Positions 38,813 to 45,041 of a stretch of DNA of 45,215 nt are shown piece by piece; within the stretch, counting starts at the first letter, position 1; the number at the start of each line of letters is the position of its first letter. The position numbers and the translations under genes are program-made. This DNA comes from Prochlorococcus sp. AH-736-N03. Lineage in GTDB: Bacteria > Cyanobacteriota > Cyanobacteriia > PCC-6307 > Cyanobiaceae. The DNA is taken from contig JAOIOX010000003.1 in NCBI GenBank assembly GCA_028140765.1, positions 1 to 45,215 of the forward strand, given 5' to 3'. Below the pieces are notes generated by a model. It saw nothing but the letters and a program-made list of their open reading frames with translations. It ran no database searches and had not been told where the DNA came from.

Positions 38813-39424
38813 ATGCAGCCTCATAGCCTAAAGCTATCTCCAGAAACTGATTTGATAAATTCAATTAAAGAATATTCATTATCGAATAATTTATACGGTT
38901 ATGTTTCTGGAGTTGTTGGTAATCTTAGGACAGTTTGTATTCAATGCCCAGGGAATCAAGAGATAAATAAATTTGAAGGAAATCTAGAGATAGTTTCTTT
39001 AAACGGACATTTTAATAAGGGAGATGTTCATTTACATTTGAGTTTTGCAGATGAGGGATGTAATGTTTTTGGCGGCCATCTTGAGGAGGGATGTATTGTA
39101 AAAAAAGGTACTGATATATTATTACTTTCTTTTGAACAGAAAATTATTAATATCTCAAATGATGATTTAATCACAAATAAATCACGTGTAAAAGCATATA
39201 TTTTAAAGGATTGTCCTTGGTCTAAAAGAGCAATTAGGTTGCTTAATTCTTTATCTATCCCTCATGAAGTTACTTTAATAGACAATGATGATAGCTTTCA
39301 AAAAATAATGGCTCAAAGTAGTCATAATACTTTCCCTCAAATATTTTTGGATAATAAATTTTTTGGAGGATATGATGAACTTTCAGAACAAGCAAAATTG
39401 GATAACTTAATTTCATTTAAGTAA
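38813..39424 (+). CDS. DUF296 (PPC) domain - glutaredoxin fusion protein
   Basis: A 203-residue two-domain protein. Residues about 5-107 are a DUF296/PPC domain (GYVSGVVGNLRTVCIQ, FEGNLEIVSLNGHF, HLHLSFADEGCNVFGGHLEEG), a trimeric fold found in plant AT-hook proteins and in bacteria. Residues about 125-200 are a glutaredoxin: VKAYILKDCPWSKRA with Cys 134 in a CPWS (single-Cys) site, TFPQIFLDN with the cis-Pro, and GGYDEL for glutathione binding. A CPxS site suggests a monothiol glutaredoxin with Fe-S or glutathionylation roles. It starts at ATG after a 183-bp gap. Confidence 0.85.
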   Translation: MQPHSLKLSPETDLINSIKEYSLSNNLYGYVSGVVGNLRTVCIQCPGNQEINKFEGNLEIVSLNGHFNKGDVHLHLSFADEGCNVFGGHLEEGCIVKKGTDILLLSFEQKIINISNDDLITNKSRVKAYILKDCPWSKRAIRLLNSLSIPHEVTLIDNDDSFQKIMAQSSHNTFPQIFLDNKFFGGYDELSEQAKLDNLISFK

Positions 39425-39433
39425 TCTAAAGTT

Positions 39434-39622
39434 TTAACTATCACGATTAGTAAGCTTTTCAGCAACTAATTCGTCCTCCAACTGCTTTATTAACCTTGAT
39501 ACAAGACTTTGAAATTCTGGTTGACAGCCTTTAAATGCAGCTTTATGTCTTATTGGCTCATTTCTAGTTCTTAAATCAGTAAGCATTAATTGTAATGCAT
39601 CAATTTTGGGATTTATTTTCAT
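39434..39622 (-). CDS. Small conserved hypothetical protein, 62 residues
   Basis: A charged, helical, soluble protein with no recognised family: DALQLMLTDLRTRNEPIRHKAAFKGC suggests two helices, then SLVSRLIKQLEDELV. It starts at ATG, 26 bp from the SDR-like gene on the same strand, and converges with the DUF296-glutaredoxin gene 9 bp away. Codon use and neatness of spacing support a real gene. Confidence 0.7.
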   Translation of the reverse strand: MKINPKIDALQLMLTDLRTRNEPIRHKAAFKGCQPEFQSLVSRLIKQLEDELVAEKLTNRDS

Positions 39623-39648
39623 AGTTTTAATTTATATATTTACATCTT

Positions 39649-40308
39649 TTAAATCATTTGCATAGCTTTTTTAAAAGATATCTTTTTATTATCATTCGAA
39701 CTTGTAACTTCTATTAATTTATTTATGGATTCTTTATTTTTTAAAGAATCTATACAACATTGCGCAACTAATCTTCTTGGGATTGATCCATTAATTTGAG
39801 TATCCTCTTTTGAATAATTTATATTTTCTGATTTAATATCTTCATTTTCCTTTAATCCCCCTGGTCTAATAATAGTCCATTCAAAATTTGAATTGCGTAG
39901 AAAGTTTTCACCTAATTTCTTCCAAATAAGAATTAAACCAAATAAGTTTAATGGGTGAAATAATTTACCAGTACAAAGGGAACTAACTAAAATAACTCTT
40001 TTTATACCAACTCTTTTGCAACTCTCTAATTGCCTGTATACACCTAATGCATCAACCTTTGCAGGACCAGTTAAATCTAATGATGCTCTTGCTCCAGTCG
40101 CAATTATCAAAGCATCAATATCTTTTAAAGCTTCATCAAGTTCTCCCTTTTTGTATAGTGAAACCCTAATTGTTTCTAAACTCTCTAATCCGGCTGAGAC
40201 TTTTGAATTCTTTCTTATGATTTGCCTTACTTTATATCCTTTCTTAACTGCTTCTTCAGAAATTCTATAACCTGTTTTCCCCGATGCACCAGTAATTGCT
40301 ATTTTCAT
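39649..40308 (-). CDS. NAD(P)-binding atypical SDR (NmrA-like)
   Basis: A 219-residue protein of the plastid/cyanobacterial family of NAD(P)H-binding epimerase-like proteins. IAITGASGKTGYRISEEAV is the cofactor motif, ALIIATGAR follows, VILVSSLCTGKLFHP sits at the Ser/Tyr position, and WTIIRPGGL is characteristic. The usual catalytic Tyr/Lys pair is not evident, so it may be a binding or regulatory protein. Substrate unknown. It starts at ATG, 35 bp after nth. Confidence 0.87.
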   Translation of the reverse strand: MKIAITGASGKTGYRISEEAVKKGYKVRQIIRKNSKVSAGLESLETIRVSLYKKGELDEALKDIDALIIATGARASLDLTGPAKVDALGVYRQLESCKRVGIKRVILVSSLCTGKLFHPLNLFGLILIWKKLGENFLRNSNFEWTIIRPGGLKENEDIKSENINYSKEDTQINGSIPRRLVAQCCIDSLKNKESINKLIEVTSSNDNKKISFKKAMQMI

Positions 40309-40343
40309 GATTAAAAAACTAATTTAAATATTATATAAATTTC

Positions 40344-40997
40344 TTAAGGCTTTTTACATATAAATTTCTTTTTTCTTTTGGGATAAAGAGTGCGACATAA
40401 ATAACATTTTGTTCCATCACAACCTCTTGCTGTACAGTATTCTCTGCCATAAAAGATTATTTGCAAATGTAAGGTATTCCAATCATTAACAGGAAATATT
40501 TTTTTTAGGTCTTTTTCTGTTTTAACAACGTTATCTCCATTTGATAGACCCCATCTTTGTGCCAACCTGTGTATGTGAGTATCTACTGGGAATGAGGGTA
40601 TTTTAAATACTTGAGACATTACAACTGATGCTGTTTTATGACCCACCCCTGGAAGAGATTCAAGCTTCTCAAAAGAATCTGGGACCGAGCCATTATGCTT
40701 CTCAATCAATAATTTAGATAAGTTATAAATGTTCTTTGATTTTTGATTAGATAGACCTAAAAATTTTATGTATTCGTAAATGCCATTAATACCTAGCTGC
40801 ACCATCTTTTCTGGATTATCTGCAACTTTAAAAAGGCTTTTTGTTAATTCATTAACCTTCTTGTCTGTTGATTGAGCACTTAAAACTACGGCGACGAGAA
40901 GTGTATATGCATTTGTATGATCAAGAGGTATCGGAGGCGATGGATATAGCTTTTTGAGTTCCTTACGGATTATTTCTGCTCTTTCGGACTTTTTCAT
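40344..40997 (-). CDS. nth: Endonuclease III (DNA glycosylase/AP lyase)
   Basis: Base-excision repair enzyme removing oxidised pyrimidines. The 217 residues have the helix-hairpin-helix LESLPGVGHKTASVV with catalytic Lys 121 and VDTHIHRLAQRWG with catalytic Asp 139. The C-terminal iron-sulfur cysteines are Cys 188, 193, 198 and 201 (x4, x4, x2 spacing), not the classic C-x6-C-x2-C-x5-C, and a further Cys is at 214. It starts at ATG and is divergent from the futC-like gene. Confidence 0.95.
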   Translation of the reverse strand: MKKSERAEIIRKELKKLYPSPPIPLDHTNAYTLLVAVVLSAQSTDKKVNELTKSLFKVADNPEKMVQLGINGIYEYIKFLGLSNQKSKNIYNLSKLLIEKHNGSVPDSFEKLESLPGVGHKTASVVMSQVFKIPSFPVDTHIHRLAQRWGLSNGDNVVKTEKDLKKIFPVNDWNTLHLQIIFYGREYCTARGCDGTKCYLCRTLYPKRKKKFICKKP

Positions 40998-41074
40998 TAA
41001 ATTTGAAAATTAAACGGTGTATAAAATTATACAAGGGATATTTTAGGTGAATATTTTCTGCTAACTTAATATAT

Positions 41075-42151
41075 TTGAATAAGAAAAACTTAGTGAAAAA
41101 TGATGCGTTAATAATTGATGATTTGCATCATAAATATGATAAGCGAGAATGTTCAAATTGGATATTAAACGCAATTAACCTGACAATCGAAAATGGCGAA
41201 TTGTTAGGGTTGCTTGGTCCTTCTGGTTGCGGAAAAACTACTCTTTTAAGATTAGTTGCAGGGTTCGAATATCCCTCTAGAGGGAGGATTTCTCTAAATA
41301 ATAAGGAGATTTCAAGTGGAAAAAATTTTCTTAGTCCTGAGAAAAGAAATATTGGTATGGTTTTTCAAGACTATGCACTTTTCCCTCACTTAACTGTTTT
41401 GGAAAATGTAATTTTTGGTTTAAAAAACAAAAAAGATAGATCTAGAGTTGACTACTTATTAAATGTTGTAGGTCTTGATAGTTTTATTGGGAGATACCCA
41501 CATGAATTATCCGGAGGCCAAAAACAAAGACTAGCAATTGCAAGAGCTCTTGCTCCTGGTACTAATTTTATTTTATTAGATGAACCATTTTGTAGTCTTG
41601 ATATGCATGTCAAACTAAAATTGAGAAGTGAACTTCCAAATATCCTAAAAGGTTGTAATGCAAGTGGATTGATGGTTACTCATGATCCGGAAGAGGCAAT
41701 GTCAATTTGCGATAAAGTTGCCGTCATGAATGAAGGAAAAATACATCAAATTGATACACCAATTAACCTTCTAAACAATCCCAAGACCCTATTTGTTAGT
41801 AGTTTTATTTTGGGTAATAATATTATTAATCTTCAAAAAAATGGTAATTCATATATATCTTGTTTAGGTGAAATAAATAGTTCAGGGGTTTTACAAAATG
41901 CAAATATTAAAAGTATGTCAATTTCGCCTAAATTTATTTCAATTAAAAGATCAGAATCTGGAAATGCGAATGTAATATCTAAAGAATTTCTTGGAGAATT
42001 TCTTATATATAAAGTAACTATTAATGGAAACATATTGCGGATTAGAACTGATATTAATAATCACCTAAATAATGGTGATAAATGTTCTCTTTCTATAAAT
42101 AAAAATAGTTATTATTTTTTATATCCTGGAGCATATAAGGTATATATATAG
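41075..42151 (+). CDS. ABC transporter ATP-binding protein, Fe(III)-type (FutC/FbpC-like)
   Basis: ATPase likely powering ferric iron uptake, though spermidine or other small-solute transporters share the architecture. The 358 residues show Walker A GPSGCGKT (48-55), VFQDYALFPHLTV (Q-loop), signature ELSGGQKQR, Walker B FILLDEPFCSLD, and a C-terminal TOBE-like regulatory region (about 240-355). LDMHVKLKLRSEL is typical of the FbpC/PotA group. The start is TTG. No permease or binding-protein gene is adjacent; ferritin lies downstream, supporting the iron assignment. Confidence 0.8.
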   Translation: MNKKNLVKNDALIIDDLHHKYDKRECSNWILNAINLTIENGELLGLLGPSGCGKTTLLRLVAGFEYPSRGRISLNNKEISSGKNFLSPEKRNIGMVFQDYALFPHLTVLENVIFGLKNKKDRSRVDYLLNVVGLDSFIGRYPHELSGGQKQRLAIARALAPGTNFILLDEPFCSLDMHVKLKLRSELPNILKGCNASGLMVTHDPEEAMSICDKVAVMNEGKIHQIDTPINLLNNPKTLFVSSFILGNNIINLQKNGNSYISCLGEINSSGVLQNANIKSMSISPKFISIKRSESGNANVISKEFLGEFLIYKVTINGNILRIRTDINNHLNNGDKCSLSINKNSYYFLYPGAYKVYI

Positions 42152-42158
42152 AATTTAT

Positions 42159-42281
42159 TTATAGGCAATTACACTTCCCTCCCTTCCAATTAGAGCATTT
42201 TTTCTTTTTACATTTCTTTTTTTTATCTTTATATATTTTATTAGTTAAAAGCAGTTCAGAAAAACTGTACTCTAAATTCAT
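42159..42281 (-). CDS. Putative 40-residue Lys/Cys-rich peptide next to a Fur-like site
   Basis: A short ORF opposite to its neighbours, inside the 243-bp futC-ferritin gap. ATG at 42281-42279, TAA at 42161-42159. The N-terminal half (MNLEYSFSELLLTNKIY) is helix-like; the C-terminal half is Lys-rich with four Cys at 24, 29, 37 and 39 (pattern C-x4-C-x7-C-x1-C), ending GGKCNCL. Fur-box core ATGATAATGA lies 23 bp upstream of the ATG. It might bind metal or be a secreted or modified peptide; it could also be chance, since A-rich DNA easily encodes Lys. Unknown family. Confidence 0.4.
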   Translation of the reverse strand: MNLEYSFSELLLTNKIYKDKKKKCKKKKCSNWKGGKCNCL

Positions 42282-42303
42282 TTATAGTATTGCGAGTGAT
42301 TTT

Positions 42304-42313
42304 CATTATCATA
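42304..42313 (-). promoter_or_regulatory. Fur-box half site in the futC/ferritin intergenic region
   Basis: On the minus strand the sequence is ATGATAATGA, identical to the core of the two Fur-box-like sites at 43825-43892. The other half of the palindrome is poor (AAAATCACTCGC), so the match to the 19-bp consensus GATAATGATAATCATTATC is partial. It lies 82 bp upstream of ferritin and 23 bp upstream of the Lys/Cys-rich ORF. Confidence 0.5.
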
Positions 42314-42394
42314 TTATTTAATTTAATTTAAAGGATTTATTAATTACTAATTTATACAAAATGTTGTATTATTTTATTAGATACTTATCTGAAA

Positions 42395-42949
42395 ATGAAT
42401 GAAAATAACTTAAAAACAAAAAAATTAGTTAATTTTGGTCCCTCTGGAAGAGCTGTTGCTCAGCCGATAGACAAAAGTTTGTTGGATAACATTTTTGAAC
42501 ATCTAACAATGGAAAGATATGCCAACGTTCAATATTTTTCTATGTATCTATGGTTTCAAGAACGTGATTTAAATGGATTTGCTTCTCATTTTCTAAGTGA
42601 ATCACAGGGTGAAATGGAACATGCTCAGAAATTTGCAGATTACTTAATTGCAAGAGGACAAAGCGTAAAATTAGATGAAATTTCTGCACCCGTTCAAGCA
42701 TGGGACTCTATAGAGGAGTTGATTTCTTATTCTTTTAACATGGAGGCTGATTTAACTTCATCTCTACAACAACTTTATTCCATGTCAGAAAGAATTTCAG
42801 ATACAAGAACTAACGTATTTTTAGATCCAATCATTGAGGCTCAAACACAATCAGAAGATGAATTTGCGAACATACTAGGAAAGGTTAAGTTTGCTTCTAA
42901 TCAACCTTCGGCAATCTTATTAATAGATAGTGATTTAAAGAAAAAATAA
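42395..42949 (+). CDS. ftn: Ferritin (non-heme, marine picocyanobacterial type)
   Basis: Iron-storage protein forming a 24-mer shell that oxidises Fe(II) and stores ferric mineral. The 184 residues align with the marine Synechococcus ferritin by eye: ERYANVQYFSMYLWFQERDLNGF, SESQGEMEHAQKFADYLIARGQS, NMEADLTSSLQQLY and RTNVFLDPIIEAQTQSEDEFA. Ferroxidase-centre ligands (Glu of ERYA, Glu and His of GEMEH, Glu of NMEAD, Gln and Glu of AQTQSE) are present. It starts at ATG with a Fur-like half-site upstream. Its end overlaps the convergent unknown gene by 15 bp. Confidence 0.94.
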   Translation: MNENNLKTKKLVNFGPSGRAVAQPIDKSLLDNIFEHLTMERYANVQYFSMYLWFQERDLNGFASHFLSESQGEMEHAQKFADYLIARGQSVKLDEISAPVQAWDSIEELISYSFNMEADLTSSLQQLYSMSERISDTRTNVFLDPIIEAQTQSEDEFANILGKVKFASNQPSAILLIDSDLKKK

Positions 42950-43222
42950 ATTACTTTCAAATTTATTTTCATTCAATGTTCTTTTGGTTAATTCAAAAAG
43001 TAAATTCGAAAAGTTGATTTTCTCATTATTTTTGTTTAAGAGTTGAGATATTTTATAAATCTCCTTAACTCTTTTAAAAATATTTTTGTTTTCAGTAAAT
43101 AACCTTCCCTTCAATACTTTATTTTCTGTAGATTTGTAGGATTGCTTGATATTTCTGAGTCTATTCGATAAAAAATAAACTTCCATTAACAAGTTGTTTG
43201 TAATTGATTCTGATTCCTTCAT
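42935..43222 (-). CDS. Hypothetical protein between ferritin and the Crp-like gene
   Basis: No family recognised. From the ATG at 43222 the protein has 95 residues: mostly helical, strongly basic and Asn-rich (SESITNNLLMEVYFLSNRLRNI, VKEIYKISQLLNKNNEKI). A longer reading frame begins at 43264 but would overlap the crp-like gene by 38 bp, so I prefer the internal start, which leaves a 4-bp gap. It is co-directional with and directly downstream of the regulator, so it is probably in the same transcript. Confidence 0.65.
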   Translation of the reverse strand: MKESESITNNLLMEVYFLSNRLRNIKQSYKSTENKVLKGRLFTENKNIFKRVKEIYKISQLLNKNNEKINFSNLLFELTKRTLNENKFESNLFFL

Positions 43223-43226
43223 GTTT

Positions 43227-43814
43227 TTACAGCGGCGATGTTTCAATAAAAGAAGGGGCAACACTTACGGTTTGGGTTCCAATTGGAGCTATTAATAACT
43301 CAGATGATCTTAATTTAGAAATTAATCTTGTTGATGTTACTCGTGTAGAACCGATTAATTCTCCAATCCTTTCGTGCGTTAACCTAAAGGGTAACTCACA
43401 CCATTGACCACATCTTCTACCTAGACGATTTACTAGTATTGAAAACAACGCTTGTAATCGCTGTTCTGCATTTCCTAAGTGTCTTATCCTAAGGAGTTGC
43501 AAAGTCCATTCATTTACTGCATCAAAACCAATATTCTGATCAATATTTACATTGCTATGAAAAGACAAATCTGTTAGTGCTTCAACGCAGACACCTTCGC
43601 TACATAAAAGGTCCGTTCTTAATTGATCACCTGATTGTAAAAATGCAAGTGTCATTCCTTCAGTTTCTTCACAAGGGCAATAAACCCTAGCAATTCCACT
43701 TTCAACTTCTAGACATGTCCCTTTAGGTCTTGATGAAGGATCTATTAATACGGATTGTCCAGTTATTATCCTTACTAGTTTTGACGGAGATTCTCCATAA
43801 CTATGGAAATTCAT
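43227..43814 (-). CDS. Crp/Fnr-family transcription regulator, cysteine-rich
   Basis: A 195-residue regulator: a shortened cNMP-binding-like N-terminal beta-roll (LEVESGIARVYC, TLAFLQSGDQL), a long dimer helix (EWTLQLLRIRHLGNAEQRLQALFSILVNRLG) and a C-terminal winged helix with RLTHERIGELIGSTRVTSTRLI near 144-165. Seven Cys occur at 34, 46, 48, 71, 76, 135 and 139, including YCPC and CGQWC, suggesting a redox or metal/Fe-S sensing site as in Fnr, though the spacing is not that of Fnr. Fur-box-like sites lie in its promoter. It starts at ATG. Confidence 0.88.
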   Translation of the reverse strand: MNFHSYGESPSKLVRIITGQSVLIDPSSRPKGTCLEVESGIARVYCPCEETEGMTLAFLQSGDQLRTDLLCSEGVCVEALTDLSFHSNVNIDQNIGFDAVNEWTLQLLRIRHLGNAEQRLQALFSILVNRLGRRCGQWCELPFRLTHERIGELIGSTRVTSTRLISKLRSSELLIAPIGTQTVSVAPSFIETSPL

Positions 43815-43826
43815 TATTTAAATTAT

Positions 43827-43845
43827 GATAATGAGAATTATTATC
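43827..43845 (+). promoter_or_regulatory. Fur box in the divergent crp-like/zinc-ribbon promoter
   Basis: GATAATGAGAATTATTATC matches 17 of 19 positions of the E. coli Fur consensus GATAATGATAATCATTATC by direct comparison. It begins 13 bp upstream of the crp-like start codon, where Fur binding would block transcription or initiation. Confidence 0.75.
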
Positions 43846-43871
43846 AATTATGCACTATAAATTTACTTATT

Positions 43872-43890
43872 GCAATAGATTCTCATTATC
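43872..43890 (-). promoter_or_regulatory. Second Fur-box-like site, inverted copy
   Basis: Read on the minus strand, GATAATGAGAATCTATTGC matches the Fur consensus at 14 of 19 positions. It shares an exact 14-mer (ATGATAATGAGAAT) in inverted orientation with the box at 43825-43838; 40 bp separate the two copies. Confidence 0.6.
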
Positions 43891-43941
43891 ATCATGATTC
43901 TGAAGTTTTTCTTTACATAGTATTTAGCAATATAATTTATA

Positions 43942-43947
43942 TATAAT
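43942..43947 (+). promoter_or_regulatory. Candidate -10 element of the zinc-ribbon gene
   Basis: TATAAT lies 20 bp before the ATG at 43968; another TATAAT is at 43931-43936, and TTTACA at 43912-43917 is a possible -35 with unusual spacing to either. Choice between them is open. Confidence 0.3.
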
Positions 43948-43967
43948 TACTAAAAGTTTTATTTTAG

Positions 43968-44156
43968 ATGGGCGTAAATAGAGTTTGTTTTAATTGTGGA
44001 AGTTCTTCATTCGTCTCAGATCGATCTTTAGGTGGTAAAATTGTTTGTTCTAAATGTGGATCCTCTTCATATAAAAATAAATCCTCTTCATTTTTAAAAA
44101 GTAAATATTTAGTATTTCTAGCTATTGCGATAGCTATTTTCATTATTGTTATTTAA
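43968..44156 (+). CDS. Membrane-anchored zinc-ribbon protein, 62 residues
   Basis: A small protein with an N-terminal zinc ribbon, CFNCGSSSF and CSKCGSSSY (two CxxC knuckles 16 residues apart), a Ser/Lys linker and one C-terminal membrane helix (LVFLAIAIAIFIIVI). Tail anchoring would leave the ribbon in the cytoplasm. Function is unknown. It starts at ATG and is divergent from the crp-like gene, sharing the promoter with two Fur-box-like sites, so iron control is likely. The 3' end overlaps the end of the convergent ABC ATPase gene by 8 bp. Confidence 0.78.
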   Translation: MGVNRVCFNCGSSSFVSDRSLGGKIVCSKCGSSSYKNKSSSFLKSKYLVFLAIAIAIFIIVI

Positions 44157-44934
44157 TTAATCTTTTTATATTCCAAATTCCATTATTATTAGTTACCTCT
44201 ACTTGAATACCATATAAATTATTAAGATTTTCACTATTAATAACCTTATTTTGATCTCCATCGGCGATTATTTTGCCATCTTTTAGCATTATCACCCGGT
44301 CATAAATTTTTGTAATCGTCGAAATATCATGAGTGACGCATAAAATTTTTGTATTTAATTTTGATAATTCATTAACCTTATCAATTACAAAAAACTTTGA
44401 TTTATAATCTAAATTTGCAATTGGTTCATCTAAGATTAAGATTTTCGGTTTTTTGATTAATGCCCTTGCAATGAGAGAAATTTGTTTCTCTCCATCTGAT
44501 AAATAGAAAAAATTCTTTTTAGATAAATTAGATATATTCATTTTCTTCATAATTTCTTCCACCTTATTAGAATCTTTTTCAGATTTATTTTGTACGTAAC
44601 AATATCTTCCATATAATCCACTTAAAATTAAATCAAAAACTTGTAAATTTGGATTTATTCTATTTTTTATATCATTATTTACGGTACTTATTTTTTTTCT
44701 TAGTTCCCATAAATTTATAAGGTCTTTGTCAAATATCTTCAGTTTCGATTCCTTGCCTTCTACTGGGTATATGTTTCTATTAATTATTTCAATTAAGGAT
44801 GATTTCCCTGAACCATTTGGCCCAATTAATATTACATTCTCTGAATACGCTATTTTTAAATTTAAATCTTTAATTACTCTAAAGCCATTTTTAAAACAAT
44901 TTATATTTTTTGCATCAAACCAATATTTGTTCAA
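44149..44934 (-). CDS. ABC transporter ATP-binding protein of unknown substrate
   Basis: A 261-residue ABC ATPase. Walker A is GPNGSGKS (38-45), the signature is degenerate (YLSDGEKQISLIAR), Walker B is PKILILDEPIANLD, and the H-loop is CVTHD. The LSDGE signature and IGPNGSGKSSLIEIINR style resemble ModF-like or iron/metal ATPases, but no close call is possible. The start is TTG. A 33-residue membrane ORF and another membrane-protein gene lie directly upstream with 2-3 bp gaps and may be its partners. Confidence 0.85.
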   Translation of the reverse strand: MNKYWFDAKNINCFKNGFRVIKDLNLKIAYSENVILIGPNGSGKSSLIEIINRNIYPVEGKESKLKIFDKDLINLWELRKKISTVNNDIKNRINPNLQVFDLILSGLYGRYCYVQNKSEKDSNKVEEIMKKMNISNLSKKNFFYLSDGEKQISLIARALIKKPKILILDEPIANLDYKSKFFVIDKVNELSKLNTKILCVTHDISTITKIYDRVIMLKDGKIIADGDQNKVINSENLNNLYGIQVEVTNNNGIWNIKRLIK

Positions 44935-44936
44935 GA

Positions 44937-45038
44937 CTAAAACTTATTACTCCAAAATATGATCAATTGAATTGAGCTTAAAATAAAAATAAAAAGATAT
45001 AGCCAATTCAACCATGAAGGTCTATCTACTTTTTTCAT
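44937..45038 (-). CDS. 33-residue single-TM peptide upstream of the ABC ATPase
   Basis: A short ORF starting at ATG 45038. It has a basic, Trp-containing start (MKKVDRPSWLNWLY), one hydrophobic helix and a short basic end (FWSNKF). Gaps are 3 bp to the upstream gene and 2 bp to the ABC ATPase, so it looks translated as part of the unit. No family recognised. Confidence 0.5.
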   Translation of the reverse strand: MKKVDRPSWLNWLYLFIFILSSIQLIIFWSNKF

Positions 45039-45041
45039 AAA

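Noticed and set aside
41261-41280. GGTTCGAAT string resembling a tRNA T-arm
   Set aside because: It is inside the futC-like gene (Walker A to Q-loop region) and no acceptor, D or anticodon arms surround it.
42361-42402. 13-codon ATG-TGA upstream ORF overlapping the ferritin start
   Set aside because: It is very short, lies in the likely promoter or leader with a TATTAT box inside it, and has no sign of coding selection.
43204-43407. Plus-strand reading frame opposite the crp-like gene
   Set aside because: It is the antisense shadow of a well-supported Crp/Fnr-family gene, with no start signal of its own.
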